Below, piece after piece: positions 25,041 to 37,528 of a stretch of 64,000 nucleotides of DNA. Below the pieces are notes generated by a model. The model did not search any database. It saw nothing but the letters and a program-made list of their open reading frames with translations, and was not told the DNA's origin. The DNA comes from Amoebidium appalachense (Eukaryota > Ichthyosporea). A program made the translations under genes and the position numbers. The DNA lies in assembly GCA_963693365.1 (NCBI GenBank), contig CAVNZM010000012.1:6076001-6140000 (forward strand), given 5' to 3'. Within the stretch, counting starts at the first letter, position 1, and each line of letters starts with the position of its first letter.

Positions 25041-25871
25041 GAGGGGGGGGGAGAGGGGGGGTGGGAAGGGGGAGGGCGGGAGGGGGGGCAGTCTGATATG
25101 GAAGGTAGGAGTTTGTGACCGGGTAAGATAGTGTCGGTGAAAAAGGGGAATAATAAAACCTGGACTAGGAAAGGTGTTGATTACAGGTGCGTGTTATGTG
25201 TATGCCCTCGTTATAACTTTTAGTAGCAGAGGACAGGGGCAAGATGGTAAAGGTGATGCATGTGGTGGTATAAATATATGAGTGATTTGGTTCCCCCTTA
25301 GGTGAGGAGAGGGAGGGGAGCATGTATGTGGTGAACTTGTTTCATGCATGCACATGCTTTGTGTGTGCACACATTTGTTGCATGCACCGCCACGTATATT
25401 ATGTGCGCTTGTGCGTTGTGTGCGAGGGTGTTTTGTATGCGCATGTACATGGTGTGGGCAAGTATTTAGATTGTGCACGATACATAGTATGTGCAAATGC
25501 TTTGTCTCTATGGGGTGTTCATGTGCGCACGTGTTTTATGTGTGCACGTGTGTGTTGTGTGAACGTGTTTAGTAGTTGGAGTGTACGCAGTGCAAGGGGC
25601 ATTTTTGTGCGTGCTTGTGCCATGTGTGCACACATACTCACACGCATCTGTGTGTGCACACGTCTTGTGTGTGCTCATACTTCAGAAAGAATGTGCACGT
25701 GTTTAATGAGTGCGCGTGTTTTGTTTGTGTGTGCACGTGTATAGTGTGTGCACGTGTTTCTGCACATTTCACGCACCTCCACTAACGTGCGTTTGTGCAT
25801 GCACATGTCTTGTGTGTGTGTGTGTGCTTTTAATCTAGAATGAATGTCGTGCTTTGTGTTTGCACCTGTTT

Positions 25872-26061
25872 TGTGTGTGCACGTGTTTTTATGTGCATAT
25901 GTGTTTGTGTGTGCACGTGTTTTTATGTGCATATGTGTTTGTGTGTGCACGTGTTTTTATGTGCATATGTGTTTGTGTGTGCACGTGTTTTTATGTGCAT
26001 ATGTGTTTGTGTGTGCACGTGTTTTTATGTGCATATGTGTTTGTGTGTGCACGTGTTGTTA
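25872..26061. repeat. 34-bp minisatellite, each unit with a CACGTG hexamer
   Basis: Five to six copies of a [24 protein letters not shown] unit. CACGTG recurs every 34 bp (25880, 25914, 25948, 25982, 26016, 26050). Irregular GTGCACGTGT motifs extend upstream to about 25,340. The equivalent intron in unit 2 (40,200-40,680) has many GCACGTGT motifs but no regular 34-bp array, so the array expanded in unit 1. Confidence 0.85.
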
Positions 26062-26762
26062 TGTGCACACGTGTTTTTTCATGATTTCACGCACTTCCCT
26101 CAGCCTCTTTCTGATGCTGGCCAGGCGGTCCACCGACACAGACTTGAGAATCTGCTTTATGTTGGCTGCATCCTTCTCGCAGATCCGTATGCTCATCTGA
26201 TTGGACAAAGGGCATTAATAGCTTTAATTTAGGATTCTGATTGGTTACAAAAGGATCATTTTTAAGTAAAAATACAAGCAGGGCCGCATGCACGGACACC
26301 GGCCAAAGGCACTAAATGCAGCGGTGGAAAATCGATACAATGTTCGGCATTTGCTGTACACAAGGTCGTGTGATGTGTACAGGAAAAGACCTATCTACCT
26401 CCCTTTTCTCTCCCCCCCCCCCCCCCCCCCCCCCCCCCTCCCCCCCGTTTTTCGCCCCTCTCCACCCACACCCACCCACCCACCCACCCACCCAATCACC
26501 CACCCACCTACCCGCCCACCCACTCCAATCACACACTCGCTCTCTCTTTCTCTCTTCCCCTCTTTTTTCTTTCTCACTTCTCCCTTTCTCCATCCTCCCC
26601 CCATTCTCCCCCCCCCCCCCCCCCCCCTCCCCCCTCCCCCCTCCCCCCTTTCCCCCCTCCCTCTCCGGTATGAGGTATGTCAATGAGTCAGAACCTGGTG
26701 ACCGAGGAGTGGAACACAATTCCATGTCAAGAGAGTGCGCCCAGGGAAAAGGGGTAGCTGAA

Positions 26763-26798
<36 letters not shown>

Positions 26799-26996
26799 CG
26801 TGAGTGCGTGTGCCCGCGTGTTGTGTGTGTGTGTGTGTTGGGGGTGGGGGGAAGATGTTCAGGTATTACCGACCTGGTCCCAGTCAAAGACTGCCGAATA
26901 TGGAAGATAGTAGTCGTCACCGAGCACTACGGGGATGCAGCCGTACCAGATGTACCCAATAAGCCGGGTGACCACACCTTGAAGAAAAAAAAAAAA

Positions 26997-27036
<40 letters not shown>

Positions 27037-27466
27037 GGTGGTGGTGGGGAGGGGGAGGGGGGGGGGGGGTTGAAATATCAGTGAGGTGATGGGGAGAGGG
27101 TTGTGATTGCACTACACATATATGCAATAGAGCAGCACGCTAACACATACAAGTTCGGAGTTACATCACATCATCCATATGATGGTAGTAAGAGACCTGT
27201 TCTGATTGGATAAAAACAACAGAAGACTGTTCACTCTCAGAAATTGTGAACCCTCGTGCGGATCAATACCGATAAATTCTACATTGAAATCCCAAGCACG
27301 TAAACCTGATCGCTGGTTGGTTGTGGGAGTAGATACCCATGCTGGAGCCTCCTCGTGGAAAAAACCAAACCCCCCCCCCCCCCCAAAAAAAAAAAAAAAA
27401 AAAAAAACACTTGGCAGGAAACACCGGGTTTGAGCAGATAAGAGGACCTCTAAAAAGGAAGATGCA

Positions 27467-27775
27467 CGAGAAAACAGTGTCGGAACCTGGAAACCACATA
27501 GGCAAACCGAAAAATCATGCAAAATAAATTCACGGGAAAAGACAGGGTTCAAAGCTGGAAACCACGCAGGCAAACCGAAAAATCATGCAAAACAAATACA
27601 CGGGAAAAGACAGGGTTCGAAGCATGAAACCGCACAGGCAAACCGAAAAATAATACAAAACAAATGCACGGGAAAACACAGGGGTCGAACCTGGAAGCCA
27701 CACACAGGCTTGGAAACCAAAAAAGGAAATACACGGGAAAAGACAGGGTTCGAACCTGGAAACCGCGCAGGTGCA
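27467..27775 (-). repeat. Minisatellite made of copies of the exon 11 5' splice junction (unit 1)
   Basis: Read on the minus strand, the junction GGTTTCCAG|GTTCGAACCC of exostosin exon 11 is followed in the intron by four more copies of a 60-68-bp unit of the type GGTTTCCAGGTTCGAACCCT ... TTTTCCCGTGTATTTG. Two of the four keep CAG|GT; the others read CATGCTTC and CAGCTTT. The array therefore began as tandem duplication of the exon-intron border. GGTTCGAACC also resembles a tRNA B box, but the exon overlap explains it better. Confidence 0.75.
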
Positions 27776-28097
27776 GGCAGAACATTGAAGTCCTCAGGGC
27801 CTGCTGGTAGTCGGCATCGTCCATGCGTCCACTCACAAGATGGAAGAAGGGGTCGCCTTGTACCTGATTGTACACCGTCTTCCTGTGGTGTGTGCAAGAT
27901 GCCCGGTGAGTGAGTGCAACAGAGAGGAAATTGAGAATGAATATGAAAATAAATGAATCAACGAGAAAAACAAAGGATAAACGCGATGAAAGGAAATAAC
28001 AACGAAAAAAAAATGGCGACCCCCCCCCCCTCCTCCCCCCCCCCCTCCCCCCCCCCCCCCCCCACCTTTAGGGGAAGCACACGACTCAAGGAAATGG

Positions 28098-28262
28098 AAG
28101 GGGGGTATATGGGTTACGGAGTACGAAGTACACAATCACGACCAAAAACACAACACAATGTGCTAAGCACACGCAAAGAGTATGCAGAACCCGAAGAGTA
28201 TGCAGAACCCGTCCTCAGCAGACGTCCAGTCCATCCACCGTAACCAGGTTTCGACCCACCGG
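28098..28262 (+). repeat. Dispersed repeat, family 1, divergent copy
   Basis: Lies between pseudogene exons 11 and 10. Shared landmarks: GAGTACGAAGTACACAATCA, a duplicated AAGAGTATGCAGAACCC, CGTCCTCAGCAGACGTCCAG and GGTTTCGACCCACCGGG before a G run. Confidence 0.55.
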
Positions 28263-28634
28263 GGAGGGGGGGGGGGGGGGGGGGGGAACAAGGTTACTCT
28301 TTACTACCATACCTGAGTTCGTCGGAGCCAAGGTTGCCGGCGAAAAACACACTGGGTTTACTTACGGTTCTGATCACTGAAACTGGAAGGGGGGGGGGGG
28401 GGGGAAGGGTTAGATGCATGTAACAGACTGACAGGAGGTGAAAAGGCATCAGGAATCGGGGAAACTTCAGACACATGCGAGAGAAAAAACAGCACACATG
28501 CACGCAAAAGGCGTATCAGACAGTACACACACATATTGACAGCACACACACACATCCATGCCTGAACATGTGTTTCTCGCTCACCTTTGCACAGAAACCC
28601 ACCCCGCACGAACCCAAGGAACGTAAAGCACAGA

Positions 28635-28709
<75 letters not shown>

Positions 28710-28898
28710 GGAGATGGGGGAAGGGGGGGTGAGAGGGAGGGGAGGCGAAAAAGGACGAGCGGATGTGGAAAAAAAGAAAAAGGAAGAACGAAAAAAGAAG
28801 TTCAGGGGAAGGAAGTTAACGATCGAGGGCAAGAAAGGGACAGAGTGTAGAGGAAAAAACTTCGAGCCAGCCCCCTCCCCCCCCCCCCCCCTCCGTGG

Positions 28899-28900
<2 letters not shown>

Positions 28901-28988
<88 letters not shown>
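28901..28988. repeat. (CA)44 microsatellite
   Basis: Pure CA array in a pseudogene intron, followed at 29,155-29,200 by a second CA array preceded by (CACC)n. One of the longest pure dinucleotide tracts in the window. Confidence 0.95.
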
Positions 28989-28989
<1 letters not shown>

Positions 28990-29146
28990 CCCACTCACAC
29001 ACGAACACAAGCCCCTTTTGCCAACAAAACAAACACGCCCATACCACACCCAATCCCCAACACTCTGCACAACACACACACAAACACACGCACGCACGGA
29101 CACACCCACCAAGCCACCCACCCACCCACCCACCCACCCACCCACC

Positions 29147-29203
<57 letters not shown>

Positions 29204-30165
29204 TCACAGCACATCGTATTCCTCCTCTGCTGGTGGTCTCTTGAAGTCGCAGTTGCGGGGCAGTGACACGTGCCAGCATGGCCGGTAGCCCATCAGTAGG
29301 TCTGCCGTGTTGACAAGCGCAATGCTGTTGTGGAGGAAGGTACTGCCGGCACCCTGGCCTGTGTTTGTGTGTGTGTGTAAGCGTGTATGTGTGTGTCGAG
29401 AGAAATGTGGAGGGGGGGGGGGGGGGGGGGGGGGGAGGGGAGGGGGTAAGTGTGTGGGTGGGTGGGTGGGTGATTAGGGGGAGAAGCCCCCCCCCCCCCC
29501 CCCCCCAACCCACACACACACACACACATGCAGCACGTACCCCTTTCGTGCTGGTACGTGGCCAGGTCATAGACATAGACCCTTAAGTCCTTTTCCATCT
29601 TGCCCATCTCCTCGTTCAGATATGCCTCGGGGTCGAACTTTCTGTTTTGACCACCCCACAACCCTTAGCCTCTTTTCTTTGGTTTTGCCACAAGTTTTTG
29701 TGTTTTATCCCCCCCCCCCCCCCCCCCCTCCCCCCCCCCCCCCCCCCCCCCCCCCCTTTCCCCTCCCCCCAAAACCACCACCACCACCACACACACCGGG
29801 TTGCCTCCGGTAATGGGCAACTCCTGTTTCTCTTGCCCTGCACTCATTGCAACCCCCCCCCCCCCCCCCCCCCTCCCCCCTCCCCTCCCGGCCTTTAAAG
29901 AAAAAAAAAAAAAAAAAAAACCTCCTGTCATGGGCAACTCCTGTATCTCTTGCCCTGCACTCACTGCAAACCCCCCCCCCCCCCTCCCCCTCCCCTCCCG
30001 GCCTTTTTAAAAAGATAAAAAAAAAGATAGAAACTTCCGGAACACAAGACACAAGAACAGAGGGCCAATCCCAGACCCCTCCATCCCTCACATATACAAA
30101 GTAGTACTCAGATTCTACACTTTCGTGTGCGTGTGCGTGTGTGTGTGTGTGTGTGCCCACGCGCC

Positions 30166-30252
<87 letters not shown>

Positions 30253-30578
30253 ATGTGTGTGTGTGTGTGGATGTGTCTGTGTCTGCGTGTGGATGTGTGT
30301 GGGTCACTGTCTTGCATAAAATGAGCAGGACTGTTCTTGCTCTGTTGCTTTCAGAACTCGTCCGTTTTCTGGTCAGATCTCTTGCATGCCCTTATCGGAC
30401 TTAATCGGACGAGGGTCACCCACAGTGTCTTAAGAGTCTCTCGCCTGTCGTTCGTTTCTGCTGGCTGGTACGTGGGGTCGACACGTCTTCTTTCCTCGTA
30501 CACACCCCCTTGAAACTCTGCAATAAAAGGCAGTGCATGCACCAGAAACCGATCAGGGTATGGATGGGGCGCACGGGT

Positions 30579-30624
<46 letters not shown>
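30579..30624. repeat. Poly(G) run of about 46 nt
   Basis: Unbroken G run followed by further G-rich sequence to about 30,780. The matching unit 2 run at about 49,858-49,903 is of similar length. Such runs are prone to sequencing and assembly error. Confidence 0.9.
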
Positions 30625-30625
<1 letters not shown>

Positions 30626-32151
30626 AGGGGGGGGGGGGGGGGGGGGGGGGAAGGAGGGGGGGGGGGAAAGTGGGGGGAGTGAGCAGGATGGTGAGAAGAG
30701 AGGGGAAGGGGGAGGAGTGGGGGGAATGGGGAGGGAGGAGGGGTGGGGGCGGAGGAGAGGGAGGGGAGAGGAGTTGAGGTAGCCTGAAGCGAAGGTGTTA
30801 ATGTGTGTGTGGGATGGGGATGGTTGGCGGTGATGGTGGTGCATACGTGAGGGGGAGGCAAAGGGAGGAAGCACAGAAGTGGGCAAGGAGGCGAGGGTTG
30901 GGGGGGTGGGGCGGGGTTGGGAGTTGGGGGGAAGAGTTGGAAGGGGGAGCGAAGGGTTAGAAGACAACGGAGAAAACGCGTAGTCACATGCAATTCAATG
31001 CTCAAGTTGCCAAGTGATGATAAAAATTTCTATTTTTTATTCATAGGCCACACTGCCACTGGCCCACACAGTGCAGTATGTCTGTATGTGCCAGTTCAAA
31101 CAAGGGGGAAGAATGCACCGCCTACGTCAAACACTGCGGGTTGAAATGCGATGGCGCGGAGATCTGCTATTCTGCGTCTGCTCGTTTATCCCTTTGCATT
31201 CTAGAATCGAATCTAGATCTGCATAGTTGATTTGCATTCCAGAATTGAATCCAGATCTGCTTCCTACTTTTTTTATTGTTTTATCAAAGAATTTGTTGTA
31301 GGACTTCCTTCGCGAGCGGATGTTGGAAAAGTCTTGCTAGAGCGTACTAGGAACTATAAATGTCCTAGTATAGACTATATAGCTACGATATCTTTTTAAC
31401 ATGTTATTCTTTGCTCAAGGCGCAGGGCTTCTGTCTGGTCAGAAACTTTAGTGTTGATTTATATGCATAATATGTACATGAAAGTGTGTGTGTTCAGTGT
31501 GGCTGCACGTGGAGCATATTTGGTGTTCGAAAGGAATGTTTATCTACCAATGAAATGGCCCCACAGGACCAATGTGTGGCCCAATCACGACAACTGTCAA
31601 GAGAACCAATCATAATGCGACTAAAATCTCCCGAAATGTCAAATTTACAATACGTGCGGGCCTTGTGACCCTTCGACGGTCCTAGAAGTTTCAATGATTG
31701 ACAATTGTGGCTTTGTATGTGTAGTCTTTCAATATCTGCCCTAAGACGGTGGCACCATTTTGGAAACCAGGAAATATAAACTAATAAAATATATTATTAG
31801 GATTTATCTGCGTAAATAAAGTCTCGAAAGACCAGAAACCCTAATCGATGCTGGGTTTGAAGGTCAGACTGCAGTGTCCATTAAGTCACAAACGAACGAA
31901 TTCCAAATTAATTTTTTTTATTTTTTTAGATTGACTTTATTGATATGCTCATGAAAAGAGAAGCAACCCGGAATTTCAACTATTTCCACATATGAGGTCT
32001 ATCTGATACGTTATATCTTCACATAAAAATCTGTCTGATGTAAGTGTAGCACTGATTTTTTCATGTATGTATATCTTGTTGGGTGGAAGTACTGTTGGCC
32101 TTGGTGCCGACAACCATCACAGCTCACCACATGTCGTTAATAAACAGCACA

Positions 32152-32191
<40 letters not shown>

Positions 32192-32267
32192 CATTTCATC
32201 AATATATGACGCACTGATTTTTCTCCACGTTTGGCTTCCAAATGCGATAGGCTTTTTGGACCAAATG

Positions 32268-32313
<46 letters not shown>

Positions 32314-32509
32314 AAAGAAAATGCACATGTACCATGAAAAAAAGTTTCATGTATGAGCTTTCGGAAAAGCCCCCCCGCCTAATGACAAGTCCCCCCCATG
32401 AGAGTATTTCGGAACACGAGATCGGGATTATCACAAGGCCAATCATCTGTTGCGAGTTCAACCTATCGACATTCCACACCGATAAAAACGATATTCTGGA
32501 GGTGATCCG

Positions 32510-32666
32510 ATTGGCCAACAGAACACAAGTGGCACGAGCCCGCGGCCTGTGAAGGGTAAAAAGCATTCAGCCCGCCCACATCACACTCACTGGTCGTTCA
32601 ACAGAGTCTCGTTGCCAGTCGGGTTTTTTCAATTGGGTGGATTGTTATTGAGAACACACCTGTACA
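32510..32666 (+). promoter_or_regulatory. Conserved upstream region of metalloprotease copy 2 with CCAAT box
   Basis: ATTGG at 32510-32514 (about 155 bp before the ATG) lies in a block matching the copy 1 flank, including the CACTGGTCGTTCAACAGAG segment. Both copies thus carry the same proximal upstream elements. Confidence 0.4.
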
Positions 32667-35600
32667 ATGGGTTTGGTATCGTTTTGCGCGGCCCTCCTGT
32701 GGGCGGCATCCAGCGTTGCAACGCAAAGTGCAAACAGTTACGACATGTTTGTTGAAGAGGTGGGTCTTCCTCCTCATTGTGGTTGCTTTTTTGTGGGGCT
32801 ATTTTGTGGGGCTATTTTGTGGGGAGGTATGGCCTCAACAGTGCACAAAATTTTCAAGCAGAACTACTGCAAAGTACTTGCATCTTTTAAATTCTGAGGC
32901 CTAACATACACAGGAAATGCTTTGCTATGCTTCTTGCTAACACCAAGTATTCCGCAGGTCAAGCCAAAGTTCCAGGCCGACGAAGGCATCTCTATGTTGG
33001 CAGTCGATAATACGCCCAAGAGAATTGTAAGGGCAGACCCCAACGGTGTCCGTGCAGGTTTCCCCGTTATGAATCTCAGACTCCTTCCTGGTGTCAATAT
33101 TACAGCCGAGAAAAACACTATGTTGAGTGTTGGCAACGGTACAGTTTGGTCGGGTGAAATTGCCGGCGGCGACATGGCGGAAAAAGTCACACTTGTAGCC
33201 ACGGCCGAGGGGGCTGTGTATGGTCATGCCATCGTTAAAGACGCAAGCACGGGCCAGTTTAAAATGTACGAAATGCTCCCGTCCAATACCGACCCAACCA
33301 CCACGGTAATCTACCAGGCACCAATCCCCGAGCAGGACGACATGCCTGTTGTGGTAACTAAGGAGCAGAGGGACGCCATGGCAGCCAAAACACAGGCCCA
33401 GGCCCCAACCATCGGCGCGCGCACGTTTCAGGCGGCAGCCGCGTCGAGCGACAGCGGTGCGGTAGTGGACGTTATCGTGGTGTACACCCAAAAGCTGCTG
33501 AATAAGTACGGCAAGGCGGGTATTGAGGCCAAAATCATGTCCGCCATTGCAGACGCCAACCAGGCGTTTATCAACAGCAAGGTCCCCATGTCGTTCGTGC
33601 TCGTGTACACTGGGCTCGTTGACTATGACGAGACCGGCAACATGAAAGACGCGCTCCATGACCTTAAGGACGGGATTGTTGATAACGTTCATGCGCTGCG
33701 TGACCAGTACAAGGCCGACATGGTGCAGATAGTGACGGATGATGACAACTATTGCGGTGTGGGCTATCTCATGGGCCCCGATGATGTCGGAGACCCGTCC
33801 AGTTTTGCTGATTGGGCTTTCAGCGCCGTCGCCGTCACGTGCCTCAACTCCCTCACACCCGCACACGAGTGGGGTCACAATATGGTATGTATTATGCTTT
33901 TAACTTGTGCAGTTGTTAGTCCCTGCACGACACATTACAGTACTTGCCGTCGTAGCAATGCACATTTTCGTGCAATTTTTTTAGCAATGCACATTTTCGT
34001 GCAATTTTTTTAGATTAATTTAAGCACAAGTGCTTGTTGCAGCCAATATTGTTTTTCGCTCTGAATTAGCGCACAGTATCAGTAATGGCTACTATTTAAC
34101 TCTTTAGTGTGCCTATCCCTTGCATGCCTGCATTATAACAGTACCCGCGTCTAACCGTTACATCACCACAATAGGGCCTTCACCACGACCGTGCCAACGG
34201 CGATGGCGATCCCGCATTCCCGTACGCCTATGGGTACCGCGAGTGTGGCCGTGAGGGTGGCATCCGGACCATCATGGCTTACTCCTGCAGCGGCGTGCAG
34301 CGCATTCCCTACTACTCGAGCCCGGATATCTTCTATCAGGGCAGGCCCACGGGTATTTCCTACAGCACAAACCCCACCGAGTCCGCCGATAACGCTCGCG
34401 CTCTCCGTGGTACGGCGTGGACGGTCGCTAACTGGCGTGTTTCCGGTACTACCGGAAGCGTGCCCAGCGCCCCGACGGCTCCGGCGGGCCTTGCCGCACG
34501 TGCAACCAGCAGCAGTCAGGTGGTGGTCACGTGGGGTGACGTCAACGGCGAGACGGGCTACCAGGTGCATCGCCTAGTGGAGGGAAGCACACAGTTCGTT
34601 TTGGTGGCCACACTCGGCGCAAATGTTGTTTCCTACACTGACAACGGCCTGACTGACGACACCGACTATTCGTATAAGGTGCTGGCGTTCAATAGCGTAG
34701 GTTCGAGCGGATTTAGCAACACCGCAACGGCCGTTACACCCGCTCGGCCTCCCGCTGCCCCAACGGTTGCTGTGAAAGTCGTTGGAAATGCCGTGTCTCT
34801 TTCTATCACCCCGGGTAATGGCGGTGCACCCGCATCATACATTATCTCGCGCTCAGCCAACAAAGCAATTTTCGTGCCCCTTGCCACGCAGCCCGGCAAC
34901 ACTTTCACGGACTCGACGGTGCTTGCAGGCAACCTCTACTCCTACCGCGTGCAGGCAACCAGTGCCGCCGGGACCTCCGGGTTCTCCAACACCGCTGATG
35001 TCACCCTGTCCCTGGCCAAGCCCGCCAACGTTATTGTCGCCGAGACCGCCGGCACGTTTGTGATTCTTGATTGGGACGATGTGCAGGGCGCTGTCACCGG
35101 CTACAACATCACCTGTATTCCCACGGCTGGCGGTGCACCCGTCGTCACCTACAGCAACGCAAGCACTTCGGTAGTATCTGGTCTGAACCCCAACACGGGC
35201 TATACGTTCACCGTTGTCGCCTTCAACAACGTCAGCAAGATCGCGTCCCCGGCTAGCGACAGCGTGCCTGCAACCACAACGGGTCCGGAGCCCCTGCCGT
35301 ACCCCAACAACATTCAAGTCAGCCCTGTCTCCCCTACCACCATGCTCATTCAGTGGCTGCCCGTCCTCGGCGCAACCGGCTACACCGTCACCCGCACCGA
35401 GACCATGACGAACGGTACCAAGTCAACGACCGTGCGAAGGAGGCGCGCGTACCCCGAGGCTCAAAACCTGAAGGTGAACGTCACCACCACCAAGTACAAC
35501 GACACTGGCCTGAGGTCGAGCACCTCTTACTCGTACACGGTGGTCGCGTTCAACAAGTGGGTTTTTTCGGACGTTAGCGAGGAGGTCACCGTCGAGACAC

Positions 35601-36511
35601 CCGAACTTCTCCCGCCCACGAATTTCGTAGCCGCCAGTGTTTCCGCAATCGCCGTTTCCCTTAAATGGACCCCCATCCCCGGCGTTAAGGGCTACACCAT
35701 CACCCGCACGTGGATCCAGGCCACCACAAAGAGACGCCAAGCCTCGGGTTCAACCGCCAGCTTCAATGTCACGGGCACCGCGGGTGTGTACACGGACGCC
35801 AGCGTGGCCCCCGGCATGATCTACAAATATGTCATTTCTTCCTTCACCGCCGTTGACGAATCTATTGACTCCGAACCCGTCTCTGTTACCACCCCGCTCG
35901 TCGTTGGCCCGGCGCCCGTCACCGTGAGCGCGTCTCAGACTAGCTCCCGTGGCATCCCCAACAGCCTTACCAACTTCATCCAATGGCAGACTCCCGCCGG
36001 CATTTCATTTCCACGGGGCACCGCTTTTGTCGTTTACCGTAAGGAGGCGGCCGGGAACTTTGCCCTTTTGGCTACCCTTCAGTATTCGGCGCGGGGACAC
36101 ACCGATAGGGCCGTGAAGCCTGGCACTGAGTATAGCTACAAGGTGCAGTACATTAACACAACAGGTGTAGTGAGCCAGGAGTCAAACATCGTCACTTTCA
36201 CCACCGCAAGGTGCGACTTCAACGGCAAATGCGACCCGGGGGCCGGGGAGACCTGCCAGACATGCCAGGCTGACTGCCTTTTGGACGCGGTGAAGAATGA
36301 CGGTATTTGCCAGGCCGGAAACGGCGAAAACTGCATGAATTCGCCTAATGATTGCAAGTCGAAGAAGGTTGGAAAGATGAAGTTGTGCTGCGGTACCGGG
36401 TTTACCCGGGGTTCGCACTTTATTGCGTGCAATCGCGCTATCTGCGGCAGGTCGTGCACAACGGCGTTCCAGGCGACGTGCCCTGCGACGTCAAAGAAGT
36501 CTGGAAAGTAA
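32667..36511 (+). CDS. Secreted metzincin metalloprotease with six FN3 domains, copy 2
   Basis: Paralogue of the gene at 16,875, 1,118 residues. Exons: 32667-32759, 32958-33884 and 34175-36511, with both introns in the same positions and phases as in copy 1. The signal peptide is kept. The zinc site HEWGHNMGLHHD is intact (H334, H338, H344) and the Met-turn reads IMAYS (Met374). All six FN3 modules and the Cys-rich tail are present without a frameshift or stop. The main difference from copy 1 is a short surface-like segment in the catalytic domain before GIVDNVHALRDQY (about 33,610-33,670): three residues shorter and largely rewritten. The polybasic loop in FN3-5 is shortened from KKKRR to KRR. 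Absence of lesions in more than 3.3 kb of coding sequence suggests both copies are under selection. Confidence 0.9.
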
Positions 36512-36906
36512 TTTCGGATATATGTTTGATATGCAGTTCGAAAAAAAAAAAGAGAGATATTTTACCAGCCTTCGTGAATGAATGTAGCTAGTCGAAAAAA
36601 GTTTAATTTTTACGTTCTCTTATAGATACATAATGCATATACATGCAGCTGGGATTTCAAATGGCTGGTAATACAAAATAGGCGTGGCTGGGGTTGATAC
36701 CCTGGGCAAAGTGTGTACATGTAGTTAGGGCTGTTATAGGTGTGTTAGTTTTAGCTAATGGCATCGTAGCACCCTAGCTAGAGTTCTGTCGGTGCTGGGT
36801 GGAACCCTAGGGGTACCTCCGGGAACAAAACGGGATAAAATAAAATAAAAAAGGTAATACAAAATAAACAAGACCTTTTTGAACCTGAGCTCCTTGTTTT
36901 CACTCT

Positions 36907-36952
<46 letters not shown>

Positions 36953-37497
36953 ACCCCTCCCCCGCCCCCCCCCCCCACACACACACAACACTCTCCCACA
37001 ACACATCCGATCCTTTTACAGTATTAGTTTGAAACTTTAAGAGTCTCTTACCGTAAGTCTATAGATATGTCACTGAGAAAATTCTAGCCCCCCCCCCCCC
37101 CCCCCCCCCCTCCCCCCTCCCTAGCCCCCCTTCCCCCTCCCTTTTTTTTATTTATGAGTCGTCGTCTTTGTTGTTATTGGTTGGTTGATTGATTGGCGAT
37201 GGAGGGGGGGGGGGGGGGAAGGGGGGGAGGATCCTGAGGAGGTACATAAAACACACGTGTGCATGCCCATACTTATCTTGCTTCCGTCACAATCAATCGT
37301 TGAACGGTTATTACGGCAGGTGAACAGACTAGCTGTGCAAATTTCCAGCCAGTGCAAACCCCCCGCCCCTTCCCCCCCAACACACACACAAACACAAATA
37401 CACACACACACACTTACATGGAGCATATGTTTCGTTGCCGTAACTCTGCTTTTCACTCTTCCCTCCGATCATGCACACACACTACATATCCATCACA

Positions 37498-37528
<31 letters not shown>

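Larger units (their letters stand above)
23822..30517 (-). pseudogene. Exostosin-family glycosyltransferase pseudogene (unit 1 copy)
   Basis: Relic of the intact gene at 38,963-51,107. Recognisable exons, numbered as in the intact gene: 3 (30517-30424), 4 (29641-29541), 9 (29358-29208), 10 (28382-28313), 11 (27882-27756), 12 (26977-26874), 13 (26196-26095), 14 (24664-24547) and 15 (23868-23822, stop at 23822-23824). Exons 1-2, with start codon and membrane anchor, lie outside the duplicated segment. Exons 5-8, with the [10 protein letters not shown] and DHFWFSTHDGG blocks, are missing; exons 4 and 9 now face each other across about 180 bp in matching phase. Exon 10 has 4 extra bases that bring a TAA into frame, and exon 12 has lost one base. 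The remaining exons have intact borders, so decay is probably recent. A transcript remains possible, but not a functional transferase. Confidence 0.88.

Noticed and set aside
27720-27775. tRNA-like B box GGGTTCGAACCTGG
   Set aside because: The sequence is the exostosin exon 11 splice junction and its tandem copies; no A box or cloverleaf was found.
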